DNA from: Hyphomicrobiales bacterium
Lineage (GTDB): Bacteria; Pseudomonadota; Alphaproteobacteria; Rhizobiales; Beijerinckiaceae
DNA: 9,535 bases
NCBI GenBank assembly: GCA_900299065.1
Contig: OMIJ01000117.1
Coordinates: 1 to 9,535 of the forward strand
Direction: 5' to 3'
Position numbers and translations under genes: made by a program. The notes beneath the pieces were generated by a model. It did not search any database. It worked only from the letters and a program-made list of their open reading frames with translations, and was not told the origin of the DNA. Of this stretch, positions 1 through 6,270 are shown one piece after another. Numbering within the stretch: the stretch's first letter is position 1; every line of letters begins with the position of its first letter.

Positions 1-944
1 TCGAGGTCAATGGCACTGTGGTCTATTCCTCTTCGCGCGGCATTTTCGTGCCACCGAACCGGCGCAATTTTGGCATGGTCTTCCAGTCCTACGCCATTTG
101 GCCGCATATGACTGTGTTTGCCAATGCCGCTTTCCCTCTCGAAGTGCGCAAGAACCGTCCCAGTCGCCAGCAGATTCGTGACAAGGTCATGGATGTGTTG
201 AGCGCTGTCGCGCTTGATCATCTGGCCGAGCGCGAGGCAACAAAATTGTCTGGCGGCCAGCAACTGCGTCTGGCTATGGCCAGAGCTCTGGTGATGGAGC
301 CGGAACTGCTGCTGCTTGATGAGCCCTTGTCCAATCTCGATGCCAAATTGCGCGACCGCATGCGCTTTGAGCTCAAGCGCATTCAGCGTGAATTGGGTCT
401 GACCACCATTTACGTGACGCATGATCAGGGCGAAGCACTCGCTCTTTCGCATGAAATCGCCGTTATGAATGAAGGGCGCGTTGTGCAAATTGGACCGCCG
501 CGCACCATTTACGAGCGCCCCAAGACTAAATTTGTCGCTGACTTCATCGGCACGACCAATTTCATCGAAGGCTCTGTGCGCGGCTATGATGAGACAGCCA
601 AGCGTTGGCGCGTCGATTCCTCAATCGGCCAATTGCTCGTCGAGAGCGATGGCTCTCTTAAGCAGGGTGGCAAGGCAGCTATTTCCATACGCCCTGAAGA
701 TGTCGAATTGCTGGAAACAGACCCAACCCTTAGCGATGGATATAATCATTGCAATGGGATTGTGGATCAAAAGGTCTTCCTTGGCGATTTCGTTGATTTT
801 GAGATCAAGGTCGGCGATTACATTCTTAGATCTAGAGCGCATCCCTCCTTGCGCACACCCGTTGGCGACCGTATCCACATCCGGCTGAACCCGGCCAAAT
901 GCGTGGCGATTGAAGATGATGCAAGCGTGAGTGCCGCAGCCTGA
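1..944 (+). CDS. ABC transporter ATP-binding subunit, 5'-truncated (Fe3+/polyamine/CUT-like importer class)
   Basis: Cytoplasmic ATPase that would power an importer. The reading frame is open from base 3, so the gene starts upstream and the Walker A loop is not in the window; the GTG at 18 is internal. Visible in order are the Q-loop (FQSYAIWPHMTV, Gln codon at 84-86), the ABC signature LSGGQ (246-260), Walker B LLLLDE (306-323) followed by the D-loop SNLDAKLR, the H-loop histidine (420-422) in VTHDQGEAL, and a C-terminal TOBE-like beta domain from about base 660 (ISIRPEDVELLE). The WPHMTV Q-loop and C-terminal TOBE extension are typical of the PotA/FbpC/UgpC group of importer ATPases. The solute-binding protein at 2164 is the likely partner; the permease is probably upstream of the window. 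The stop lies 41 bases before the first bicupin, consistent with one operon. The class is secure; the substrate is unknown. Confidence 0.93.
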   Translation, partial: EVNGTVVYSSSRGIFVPPNRRNFGMVFQSYAIWPHMTVFANAAFPLEVRKNRPSRQQIRDKVMDVLSAVALDHLAEREATKLSGGQQLRLAMARALVMEPELLLLDEPLSNLDAKLRDRMRFELKRIQRELGLTTIYVTHDQGEALALSHEIAVMNEGRVVQIGPPRTIYERPKTKFVADFIGTTNFIEGSVRGYDETAKRWRVDSSIGQLLVESDGSLKQGGKAAISIRPEDVELLETDPTLSDGYNHCNGIVDQKVFLGDFVDFEIKVGDYILRSRAHPSLRTPVGDRIHIRLNPAKCVAIEDDASVSAAA

Positions 945-985
945 GGGTTCGGCGCTCGCAATTTGAATGGCAACAGGAGTACCGA

Positions 986-2104
986 ATGGCGAAGGACGCG
1001 ATTGTATCGAATGAATTGGCAAAAAAGTTTGAGACCGAAAAGGAGACGCCTTACACACGCTGGGTGCGTGATGAGGGGCTTGAAATCATTCCGGCCCTTT
1101 ATGTGCGAAATCTGCGCACTGTTGAACTCAAGCCCTGGGCCCGGCGTGGCGGTAATGCTGTTTTTGTCAATCACGATGCATCGCGCACGTCCAATGACAG
1201 CTATGTGATGGAGATTCCGCCAGGCAAGCATCTGGCGCCCCATCGTCAGCTCTATGAAGAAATGATTCTCATTCTCGATGGTCGTGGTTCAACCACGGTC
1301 TGGAATGATGAAGGCAAGCGCATCACCTTCGAATGGGGCCCTGGCTCGCTCTTTGCGATTCCGATCAATACCCTTCATCAGCACTTCAATGGCTCGGGAC
1401 GTGAGTCGGCCCGTTATATTGGCGTGACCAATGCGCCTCCGGTCGTCAATTTGTATGAAGATCTCGATTTCGTCTTCAACACCAAGCATGATTTCAAGAG
1501 TCGCTTCTCCGGCGAGCCGGATTATTTTGCTGCCAAGACCGAGCAAAAGGGCTTTTTGCTTGAGACCAATTTCGTCCCCGATGCCGTTAATCTGCCATTG
1601 ATCAGCGCCAAGGAGCGCGGCGCGGGCGGCGGTCATATTCGCTTCAATATGGCCAAGGGCTCGATGAACAGCCATATCTCGCAATTCCCGGTTGGTACCT
1701 ATAAGAAAGGCCATGCCCATGGCCCCGGCGCTTATGTGATCATTCTGTCTGGCGAAGGTTATTCGCTCATGTGGCCAGAGGGCGAAGAGCCCAAGCGTTA
1801 TGATTGGGAAGTGGGAACTTTGATCGTGCCGCTCAATATGTGGTTCCATCAGCACTTCAACACCGGCACAGCACCAGCGCGCTATCTCGCCTTCAAGCAT
1901 GAAGTTGTGTCGATCCGCAATGCGCAGGGCGTACCAAAAGCCTGGATCAGCCGCCGCATTGGTGGCGATCAGATCGATTATGCCGATGAGAAGCCGATTG
2001 TGCGTTCCCTGTTTGCCGAAGAGCTTGGCAAACATGGATTGGCCCCCAAAATGGAAGAGGCCTACAAAACAGAGCTTGAAACTCTGCCCCCCAAAGTGGC
2101 GTGA
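986..2104 (+). CDS. Bicupin protein, paralogue 1 (putative metal-dependent dioxygenase-like or ligand-binding cupin)
   Basis: A 372-residue protein of two cupin domains, close in length to gentisate-type bicupin dioxygenases. The start is ATG 986, with AGGAG at 975-979 and a 6-base spacer. There is no signal peptide, so it is cytoplasmic. The N-terminal cupin has motif 1 around residues 84-100 (PHRQLYEEMILILDGRG), where the usual HxH is H86-R-Q88 but the Glu is kept (E91/E92), and motif 2 IPINTLHQHFN near 125-135. The C-terminal cupin has GTYKKGHAH (H243, H245) and VPLNMWFHQHFN (H288/H290), but the motif-1 Glu is replaced by Ala249 followed by Tyr250. The C-terminal domain could therefore hold a three-His metal site like those of gentisate and salicylate dioxygenases; this is inferred from motifs only. 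It has two close paralogues at 3250 and 4413. Substrate and reaction are unknown; a non-catalytic sensing or binding role is possible. Confidence 0.88.
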   Translation: MAKDAIVSNELAKKFETEKETPYTRWVRDEGLEIIPALYVRNLRTVELKPWARRGGNAVFVNHDASRTSNDSYVMEIPPGKHLAPHRQLYEEMILILDGRGSTTVWNDEGKRITFEWGPGSLFAIPINTLHQHFNGSGRESARYIGVTNAPPVVNLYEDLDFVFNTKHDFKSRFSGEPDYFAAKTEQKGFLLETNFVPDAVNLPLISAKERGAGGGHIRFNMAKGSMNSHISQFPVGTYKKGHAHGPGAYVIILSGEGYSLMWPEGEEPKRYDWEVGTLIVPLNMWFHQHFNTGTAPARYLAFKHEVVSIRNAQGVPKAWISRRIGGDQIDYADEKPIVRSLFAEELGKHGLAPKMEEAYKTELETLPPKVA

Positions 2105-2113
2105 TCAAACTTT

Positions 2114-2140
2114 TGATCGGAGCGCCTGGCGCTCCGATCA
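2114..2140 (+). promoter_or_regulatory. Perfect intercistronic hairpin between bicupin 1 and the solute-binding protein gene
   Basis: A 13-base arm (2114-2126) is the exact reverse complement of 2128-2140 around a single central base, so a stem of about 12 bp with a 3-base loop, or 11 bp with a 5-base loop, can form. It begins 9 bases after the bicupin 1 stop. It is followed by ATTCATAGAAA rather than a T-run, so a strong intrinsic terminator is unlikely. A 3'-end stabiliser, a partial attenuator or a processing site that sets the level of the binding protein relative to upstream genes is more plausible. A dimeric regulator's operator is an alternative. Confidence 0.7.
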
Positions 2141-2153
2141 TTCATAGAAAAAT

Positions 2154-2158
2154 GGAGG
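2154..2158 (+). promoter_or_regulatory. Ribosome binding site deciding the start of the solute-binding protein
   Basis: GGAGG lies 5 bases before ATG 2164 and only 2 bases before the adjacent in-frame ATG 2161. A third in-frame ATG at 2152 overlaps this site, and the GTG at 2101 lies before the hairpin. The spacing favours 2164, which also gives a clean signal peptide. Confidence 0.75.
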
Positions 2159-2163
2159 AAATG

Positions 2164-3219
2164 ATGAACAGAACTTTCAAGTCTGTCTGCACTGCCTTGC
2201 TTGCCGCCTCTGGACTTTTTCTTGTCTCGCCCGCATCAAAGGCGCAGACCATTCAGGATGTCGCCGTTTTCTCTGGCCCGGATCGCACCGATCGTCTTGC
2301 TGCAGGAGCGCGCAAGGAGGGAACATTTACCATCTACACCTCATTGCAGATTGAGGATCTCAAAATCCTCACCGATGCTTTTGAGAAAAAATTCGGCGTC
2401 AAGGTCAATGTCTGGCGTGGCAGCGCTGAAGATGTGCGCCAGCGCGTCATTGTTGAATATCGCGCCGGACGTTATGAAGTTGATCTGTTTGAACTTGGCG
2501 GTCGCGAAATGGAATCCCTGCATCGCGAGCAATTGCTGCAGCCCATTAAATCGCCTGTGATCGCAGATCTGACTCCCCAGGCCGTCATCTCGCATGGTGA
2601 TTGGATGGGCACACGGCTCAATATTATCGCCGGTGTCTATAATACCAATCTGATCAAGAAAGCGGATGTGCCCAAAACCTATCAGGATTTAATTGATACG
2701 AAATATAAAGGTAAACTTGGGATTGAGGCAGAAGATGAAGATTGGCTCGCCACCATCGCCACTGAAATGGGCGAAGAAAAAGGTGTGAAGCTTTTCCGCG
2801 ATATTGTTGGCAGCAATGGCATTTCAATTCGCAAGGGCCACACTTTGCTTGTCAATCTTGTGGCATCGGGCGAAGTGCCGATTGCTTTGACGGTTTACAA
2901 TTATAAAGCACAGCAATTGAAGGCGGGTGGTGCGCCGATTGAATTTTTGGGTCTCCAGCCTGCAGTCGCGCGCGTCAATGGTGTTGGCGTTGCGCGCAAA
3001 GCTCCTCATCCGCATGCGGCAACCCTGTTCTTCGATTTCCTTCTGGGACCAGAGGGACAAAAAATCATGTTTGATCGTGAGTTCACACCCACTAATCGCA
3101 AGGTGAGTGAATTGCCCGCTGACATGCGCGTTGTCTTCAGCAATGCCTCGCAAATGCTGGATGAAAAGGACAAATGGTCCAAAATCTATAAAGAAATTTT
3201 TGCCTCCCGCGCCCGATAG
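2164..3219 (+). CDS. ABC transporter substrate-binding protein, periplasmic (family 1, Fe3+-type fold)
   Basis: A 351-residue secreted binding protein. Residues 1-27 form a signal peptide: MNRTFK positive end, hydrophobic stretch ALLAASGLFLV, and a likely signal peptidase I cut after A-S-K-A27. There is no lipobox cysteine at the cleavage site. The mature part starts with the pattern typical of the FbpA/AfuA-like group: EGTFTIYTSLQIEDLKILTD, then AFEKKFGVKVNVWRG, with a later VPKTYQDLIDTKYKGKLGIE and, near the end, LFFDFLLGPEGQKIM. That group includes ferric iron binders but also many members for organic or phosphonate ligands. A double-Tyr iron-binding motif is not obvious; only a Y-N-Y in ALTVYNYKAQQ is seen. 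It most likely works with the truncated ATPase at the window start. It sits between two bicupin paralogues rather than next to a permease, which is unusual. Ligand not determined. Confidence 0.9.
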   Translation: MNRTFKSVCTALLAASGLFLVSPASKAQTIQDVAVFSGPDRTDRLAAGARKEGTFTIYTSLQIEDLKILTDAFEKKFGVKVNVWRGSAEDVRQRVIVEYRAGRYEVDLFELGGREMESLHREQLLQPIKSPVIADLTPQAVISHGDWMGTRLNIIAGVYNTNLIKKADVPKTYQDLIDTKYKGKLGIEAEDEDWLATIATEMGEEKGVKLFRDIVGSNGISIRKGHTLLVNLVASGEVPIALTVYNYKAQQLKAGGAPIEFLGLQPAVARVNGVGVARKAPHPHAATLFFDFLLGPEGQKIMFDREFTPTNRKVSELPADMRVVFSNASQMLDEKDKWSKIYKEIFASRAR

Positions 3220-3228
3220 GGCGAGGCA
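3201..3228 (+). promoter_or_regulatory. Hairpin overlapping the stop codon of the solute-binding protein gene
   Basis: TGCCTC (3201-3206) pairs with GAGGCA (3223-3228), and inside it GCCC (3211-3214) pairs with GGGC (3219-3222) around a GATA loop, leaving a 4-base bulge CCGC on the 5' side. The TAG stop (3217-3219) falls in the loop and upper stem. No T-run follows, so it is not a standard terminator. With the hairpin at 2114-2140 it brackets the binding-protein gene, a layout seen where binding-protein mRNA segments are stabilised relative to their operon; that role is inference. Confidence 0.5.
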
Positions 3229-3249
3229 ATGACATTCGGAGTGTAGTGA

Positions 3250-4368
3250 ATGGCTAAGGCCCCTCTCGTATCAGAAGATCTCGCAAAGAAATTCGAAGTC
3301 GAAAAAATCACGCCCTATATGCGTTATGTTCGTGATGAGGGGCTCGACATCATCAGCGCACATTATGTGCGCAATCTCAAAACGGTTGATCTCAAACCCT
3401 GGGCGCGGCGCGGCGGCTCGGGCGTCTTCATCAATCACGAGGCCTCACAGGTCACAAATGATTGCTATGTGTGTGAGATCCCGCCGGGCAAAAGCTTAAA
3501 CCCGCAACGCCAGATGTTTGAAGAAATGATTCTGGTACTCAGCGGACGTGGTTCAACCACTGTCTGGACAAAGGATGGCAAGCGCATCACCTTTGAGTGG
3601 AAGGCCGGCGCCATTTTCGCCATTCCGCTCAATTGTCATCACCAGCATTTCAATGGTTCGGGACAAGAGCCAGCGCGCTTTGTCTCTGTGACCAATTGTC
3701 CCTCCGTACTCAATCTTTATGATGATCTTGATTTCCTCTTTGGTTTGGATTTCGATTTCAAAAAGCGCTTTTCCGGCGAGCCTGACTTCTTCAGCTCCAA
3801 GGGCGAACAAAAGGGCTTTATGCTCACCACCAATTTCGTACCTGACGCCGTCAATCTCCCGCTCATCGAGGCCAAAGAGCGTGGTGCTGGCGGTGGGCAT
3901 ATTCGCTTTAATATGGCGCGCGGCTCGATTGCCAGCCATATCTCTCAATTCCCTATTGGCACTTATAAAAAGGCTCATGCGCATGATCCCGGCGCGCATG
4001 TGATCATTCTTTCCGGTGAAGGCTATTCACTGATGTGGGCGGAGGGAGAAGAGCCCAAGCGCTATGATTGGGAGATTGGCACAATGATAGTGCCTCCCAA
4101 TAATGTCTTCCATCAGCATTTCAACACGGGGCCAACACCAGCGCGTTATCTTGCCTTCAAACATCCGGGCGTGCGCAATGAGCAGGGCGTGCCATTGGCT
4201 TGGATCAGTCGTCGGCTGGGCGGCAATCAGATCGATTACGCTGATGAATCCGAACTGGTGCGCCGCTTGTTCTCCGAGGCTCTGGCGCGTCATGGGATGC
4301 AGCCAAAGATGGATGAATTCTATCAGGCAGAGCTTCCCACCCTGCCACCCAAGCGCGTTATTGCGTAA
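3250..4368 (+). CDS. Bicupin protein, paralogue 2
   Basis: A 372-residue two-cupin protein, collinear with paralogue 1 without gaps for about 300 residues. The start ATG 3250 follows GGAG (3238-3241) with an 8-base spacer. The N-terminal domain has NPQRQMFEEMILVLSGRG (HxH replaced by Q86-R-Q88, Glu kept) and IPLNCHHQHFN (motif-2 His kept), so a normal metal site there is unlikely. The C-terminal domain has KAHAHDPGAHVIILSG: H243 and H245 are present, the Glu position is Ala249, and His250 follows. It ends motif 2 with VPPNNVFHQHFN. It is the most divergent of the three: over the first 60 residues, hand comparison gives 16 differences to each of the others, against 12 between paralogues 1 and 3. 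It follows the solute-binding gene by 30 bases and precedes paralogue 3 by 44, so it is probably co-transcribed. Function unknown. Confidence 0.88.
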   Translation: MAKAPLVSEDLAKKFEVEKITPYMRYVRDEGLDIISAHYVRNLKTVDLKPWARRGGSGVFINHEASQVTNDCYVCEIPPGKSLNPQRQMFEEMILVLSGRGSTTVWTKDGKRITFEWKAGAIFAIPLNCHHQHFNGSGQEPARFVSVTNCPSVLNLYDDLDFLFGLDFDFKKRFSGEPDFFSSKGEQKGFMLTTNFVPDAVNLPLIEAKERGAGGGHIRFNMARGSIASHISQFPIGTYKKAHAHDPGAHVIILSGEGYSLMWAEGEEPKRYDWEIGTMIVPPNNVFHQHFNTGPTPARYLAFKHPGVRNEQGVPLAWISRRLGGNQIDYADESELVRRLFSEALARHGMQPKMDEFYQAELPTLPPKRVIA

Positions 4369-4412
4369 GTCATTCCATAGCGCGCAAGCGTTTTAACCGA
4401 TCTGGAGGGCCT

Positions 4413-5534
4413 ATGGCCAAGACAGCAATCGTTTCGGACGAATTAGCCAAGAAATTCGAGACCGAGAAGAACACACCCTATGGACGCTGGGTTGCTGGCG
4501 AGGGTCTGGATATTATCAGCGCGCAATATGTTCCTAATTTGCGCACTGTTGAACTCAAGCCCTGGGCGCGGCGCGGTGGGCGCGGTGTGTTCATCAATCA
4601 TGATGCCTCGCGCACGTCTAATGATTGCTATGTGTGTGAAATTCCCAAGGGCGGCAAATTGGCCCCACAGCGCCAATTATACGAAGAAATGGTCTATGTG
4701 CTCGATGGGCGCGGTTCCACCACAATCTGGAATGAGGCTGGCCAGCGCATGACCTTTGAATGGAAGGCGGGCGCTATTTTCGCTATTCCGCTTAACACTT
4801 GGTATCAGCATTATAATGGTTCGGGTCAGGAGACGGCGCGTTATGTTGGCGTCACCTTCCTCCCCTGGGTTTTGAATCTCTATGATGATCCCGATTTTGT
4901 CTTTGGCACATCTTATGATTTCAAAAACCGCTTTAATGGCGAGCCCGATTATTTTTCCGGCAAGGGCGAGCAAAAGGGCTTTTTGCTCACCACGAATTTC
5001 GTTCCCGATGCCGTCAATCTGCCCTTGATCACTGCCAAGGAGCGCGGGGCAGGGGGCGGTCATATCCGCTTCAATATGGCTAAAGGCTCCATGGCCAGCC
5101 ATATTTCGCAATTCCCCGTTGGCACTTATAAAAAGGCCCATGCCCATGGTCCCGGCGCCCATGTGATTCTGCTCAGTGGCGAGGGCTATTCGCTGATGTG
5201 GCCGGAGGGCGATGAGCCAAAGCGCTATGACTGGCAACCGGGTACATTAATTGTGCCGCCCAATGCCTTCTTCCATCAGCACTTCAATACAGGCCCGACA
5301 CCGGCCCGTTACCTCGCCTTCAAACATTCCTCGCCGCGTAATGCGCAGGGCGTTCCCCTGTCCTGGATTAGCCGTCGGCTGGGTGGCAATCAGATCGATT
5401 ATGCTGATGAGACCGAATATCAGCGCAAAATGTTTGCCGATGCTTTGGCCAAACATGGCCTCACGACCCGCATGGAAGAGGCCTATAAGACCGAGCTTGA
5501 AACCCTACCGCCAAAGCCGGCCGTTTCCGCTTGA
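4413..5534 (+). CDS. Bicupin protein, paralogue 3
   Basis: A 373-residue two-cupin protein. The start ATG 4413 has GGAGG at 4404-4408 with a 4-base spacer. The N-terminal cupin is the most degenerate of the set: Q86-R-Q88 replaces HxH, and motif 2 reads IPLNTWYQHYN, with Tyr131 where the others have His. Only the Glu pair (E91/E92) remains, so this domain is probably structural. The C-terminal cupin keeps H243, H245 (KAHAHGPGAHV) and HQHFN near 288-292. It resembles paralogue 1 most closely at both ends (FETEK, VELKPWARRGG, DASRTSND; C-terminal MEEAYKTELETLPPK) and shares a 28-base identical DNA stretch with it (1113-1140 and 4540-4567), pointing to recent duplication or gene conversion. It lies in the same operon as the flanking genes. 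Possible heteromer partner of paralogues 1 and 2 (inference). Reaction unknown. Confidence 0.88.
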   Translation: MAKTAIVSDELAKKFETEKNTPYGRWVAGEGLDIISAQYVPNLRTVELKPWARRGGRGVFINHDASRTSNDCYVCEIPKGGKLAPQRQLYEEMVYVLDGRGSTTIWNEAGQRMTFEWKAGAIFAIPLNTWYQHYNGSGQETARYVGVTFLPWVLNLYDDPDFVFGTSYDFKNRFNGEPDYFSGKGEQKGFLLTTNFVPDAVNLPLITAKERGAGGGHIRFNMAKGSMASHISQFPVGTYKKAHAHGPGAHVILLSGEGYSLMWPEGDEPKRYDWQPGTLIVPPNAFFHQHFNTGPTPARYLAFKHSSPRNAQGVPLSWISRRLGGNQIDYADETEYQRKMFADALAKHGLTTRMEEAYKTELETLPPKPAVSA

Positions 5535-5590
5535 GGCCAATATCTCAAGCGCAGGCGTGAAATGAGTTCGAATGGGATAGGCAAGGGCAT

Positions 5591-5629
5591 GAGGCTTGTG
5601 CTATCAAGCCTCCAATCAGATTCAAGCCT
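5591..5629 (+). promoter_or_regulatory. Leader hairpin with two alternative 3' arms before the single-domain cupin
   Basis: GAGGCTTG (5591-5598) pairs perfectly with CAAGCCTC (5605-5612) around a 6-base loop. The 3' arm sequence recurs as TCAAGCCT at 5604-5611 and 5622-5629, so AGGCTTG could instead pair with 5623-5629, ending just before the GGAG ribosome site at 5632. Two mutually exclusive structures are thus possible in the 107-base gap after paralogue 3, the longest gap between genes in the plus-strand block. No T-run follows either form. A regulatory role is inference. Confidence 0.45.
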
Positions 5630-5631
5630 TT

Positions 5632-5635
5632 GGAG
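5632..5635 (+). promoter_or_regulatory. Ribosome binding site deciding the start of the single-domain cupin
   Basis: GGAG lies 6 bases before ATG 5642. An in-frame TTG at 5630 would overlap this site and add four residues; it is less likely to be the start. Confidence 0.7.
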
Positions 5636-5641
5636 TTCAAC

Positions 5642-6196
5642 ATGGGAATCATCGATCCCCGCGAGAAATTGCGAGCCCACGCGCAAACCCAATATGTCGA
5701 TTTTTATGCAGAGGCGGTGAAGGCCTCGCAGGAATTTCGCAAGGAATATGATGCGCGCATGAATGTGGTGAAATCCTCTGAAATGCCGCTTGAGCGTTCA
5801 CCCGATGGTCTGATCAAGCACATCATCAATGAGCGCATGAATACCAAGGAATGCTGCTTGGATATTTACATGCAATTCCTGCCTCCCGGCGGTGCATCGG
5901 GCAAGCATCGTCATTTGTCTGAAGAAGTCTTCTATGTGGTCGAGGGCTCAGGCTATGATCTGCATTGGGACGTCAAATTCGATTGTCATGATGTGATGGA
6001 ATTCGAATGGGAGACCGAGCCGCAAAAGTTTGAATGGACCCAAGGCGATTTCGTCTACATTCCGCCCTATTGCGCGCATAAACATTTCAACTCTGATCCC
6101 AATAATGAAGCACGGATCATTGTAATCAACAGCCGTATCGTCAAGCCGATGGGCTTTGATTGGTTCGAACAGCTCGAGCGCGCCGAGGGCTTCTGA
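5642..6196 (+). CDS. Single-domain cupin protein with complete metal site
   Basis: A 184-residue cytoplasmic cupin. Motif 1 matches the classical G(x5)HxH(x3)E(x6)G pattern: H89-R-H91-LSE-E95 in GKHRHLSEEVFYVVEGSG. Motif 2 is GDFVYIPPYCAHKHFN, with H146 as the expected third histidine. H89, H91, E95 and H146 make a full 3-His/1-Glu site for Fe, Mn, Ni or a similar divalent metal, unlike the bicupins upstream. A preceding helical region (about residues 8-40, KLRAHAQTQYVDFYAEAVKA) may serve dimerisation. It is the last gene before a strong terminator and is separated from bicupin 3 by 107 bases with a possible leader hairpin. It could be a dioxygenase, isomerase or similar enzyme; the motifs do not tell which. 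It is not a fourth copy of the bicupin: only the HKHFN/HQHFN motif and general cupin pattern are shared. Confidence 0.87.
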   Translation: MGIIDPREKLRAHAQTQYVDFYAEAVKASQEFRKEYDARMNVVKSSEMPLERSPDGLIKHIINERMNTKECCLDIYMQFLPPGGASGKHRHLSEEVFYVVEGSGYDLHWDVKFDCHDVMEFEWETEPQKFEWTQGDFVYIPPYCAHKHFNSDPNNEARIIVINSRIVKPMGFDWFEQLERAEGF

Positions 6197-6221
6197 GCCT
6201 CGCTTTGTTGTGGCATTTTAG

Positions 6222-6254
6222 CGCGCCCGGCTATCTCCGGGCGCGTTTTCTTTT
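6222..6254 (+). terminator. Rho-independent terminator ending the cupin/transporter operon
   Basis: CGCGCCCGG (6222-6230) and CCGGGCGCG (6237-6245) form a perfect 9-bp GC-rich stem with the 6-base loop CTATCT, followed directly by TTTTCTTTT (6246-6254). It starts 25 bases after the cupin stop codon, so the next gene at 6271 probably needs its own promoter or read-through. Confidence 0.92.
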
Positions 6255-6270
6255 GATCTATAGGTGATGC

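Noticed and set aside
1289..2035. Long minus-strand open frame (248 codons) opposite bicupin 1, with similar antisense frames opposite copies 2 (3553-3999) and 3 (4677-5237)
   Set aside because: They recur because the three sense genes are paralogous and share codon bias. The sense frames show clear cupin motifs and ribosome sites; the antisense frames show no recognisable domain.
2101..2163. Upstream GTG/ATG starts for the solute-binding protein (2101, 2152, 2161)
   Set aside because: GTG 2101 overlaps the previous gene's end and spans the hairpin, and ATG 2152 overlaps the ribosome site. ATG 2161 is only 2 bases from GGAGG; 2164 is better placed.
4379..4394. Small hairpin with GCAA loop followed by TTTT between bicupins 2 and 3
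   Set aside because: The stem is only 3-5 bp including a G-T pair, too weak for a terminator; probably chance.
5642..6196. Single-domain cupin as a truncated fourth copy of the bicupin
   Set aside because: Outside the generic cupin motifs the sequence does not align with either half of the bicupins, and its metal site is complete where theirs are not.
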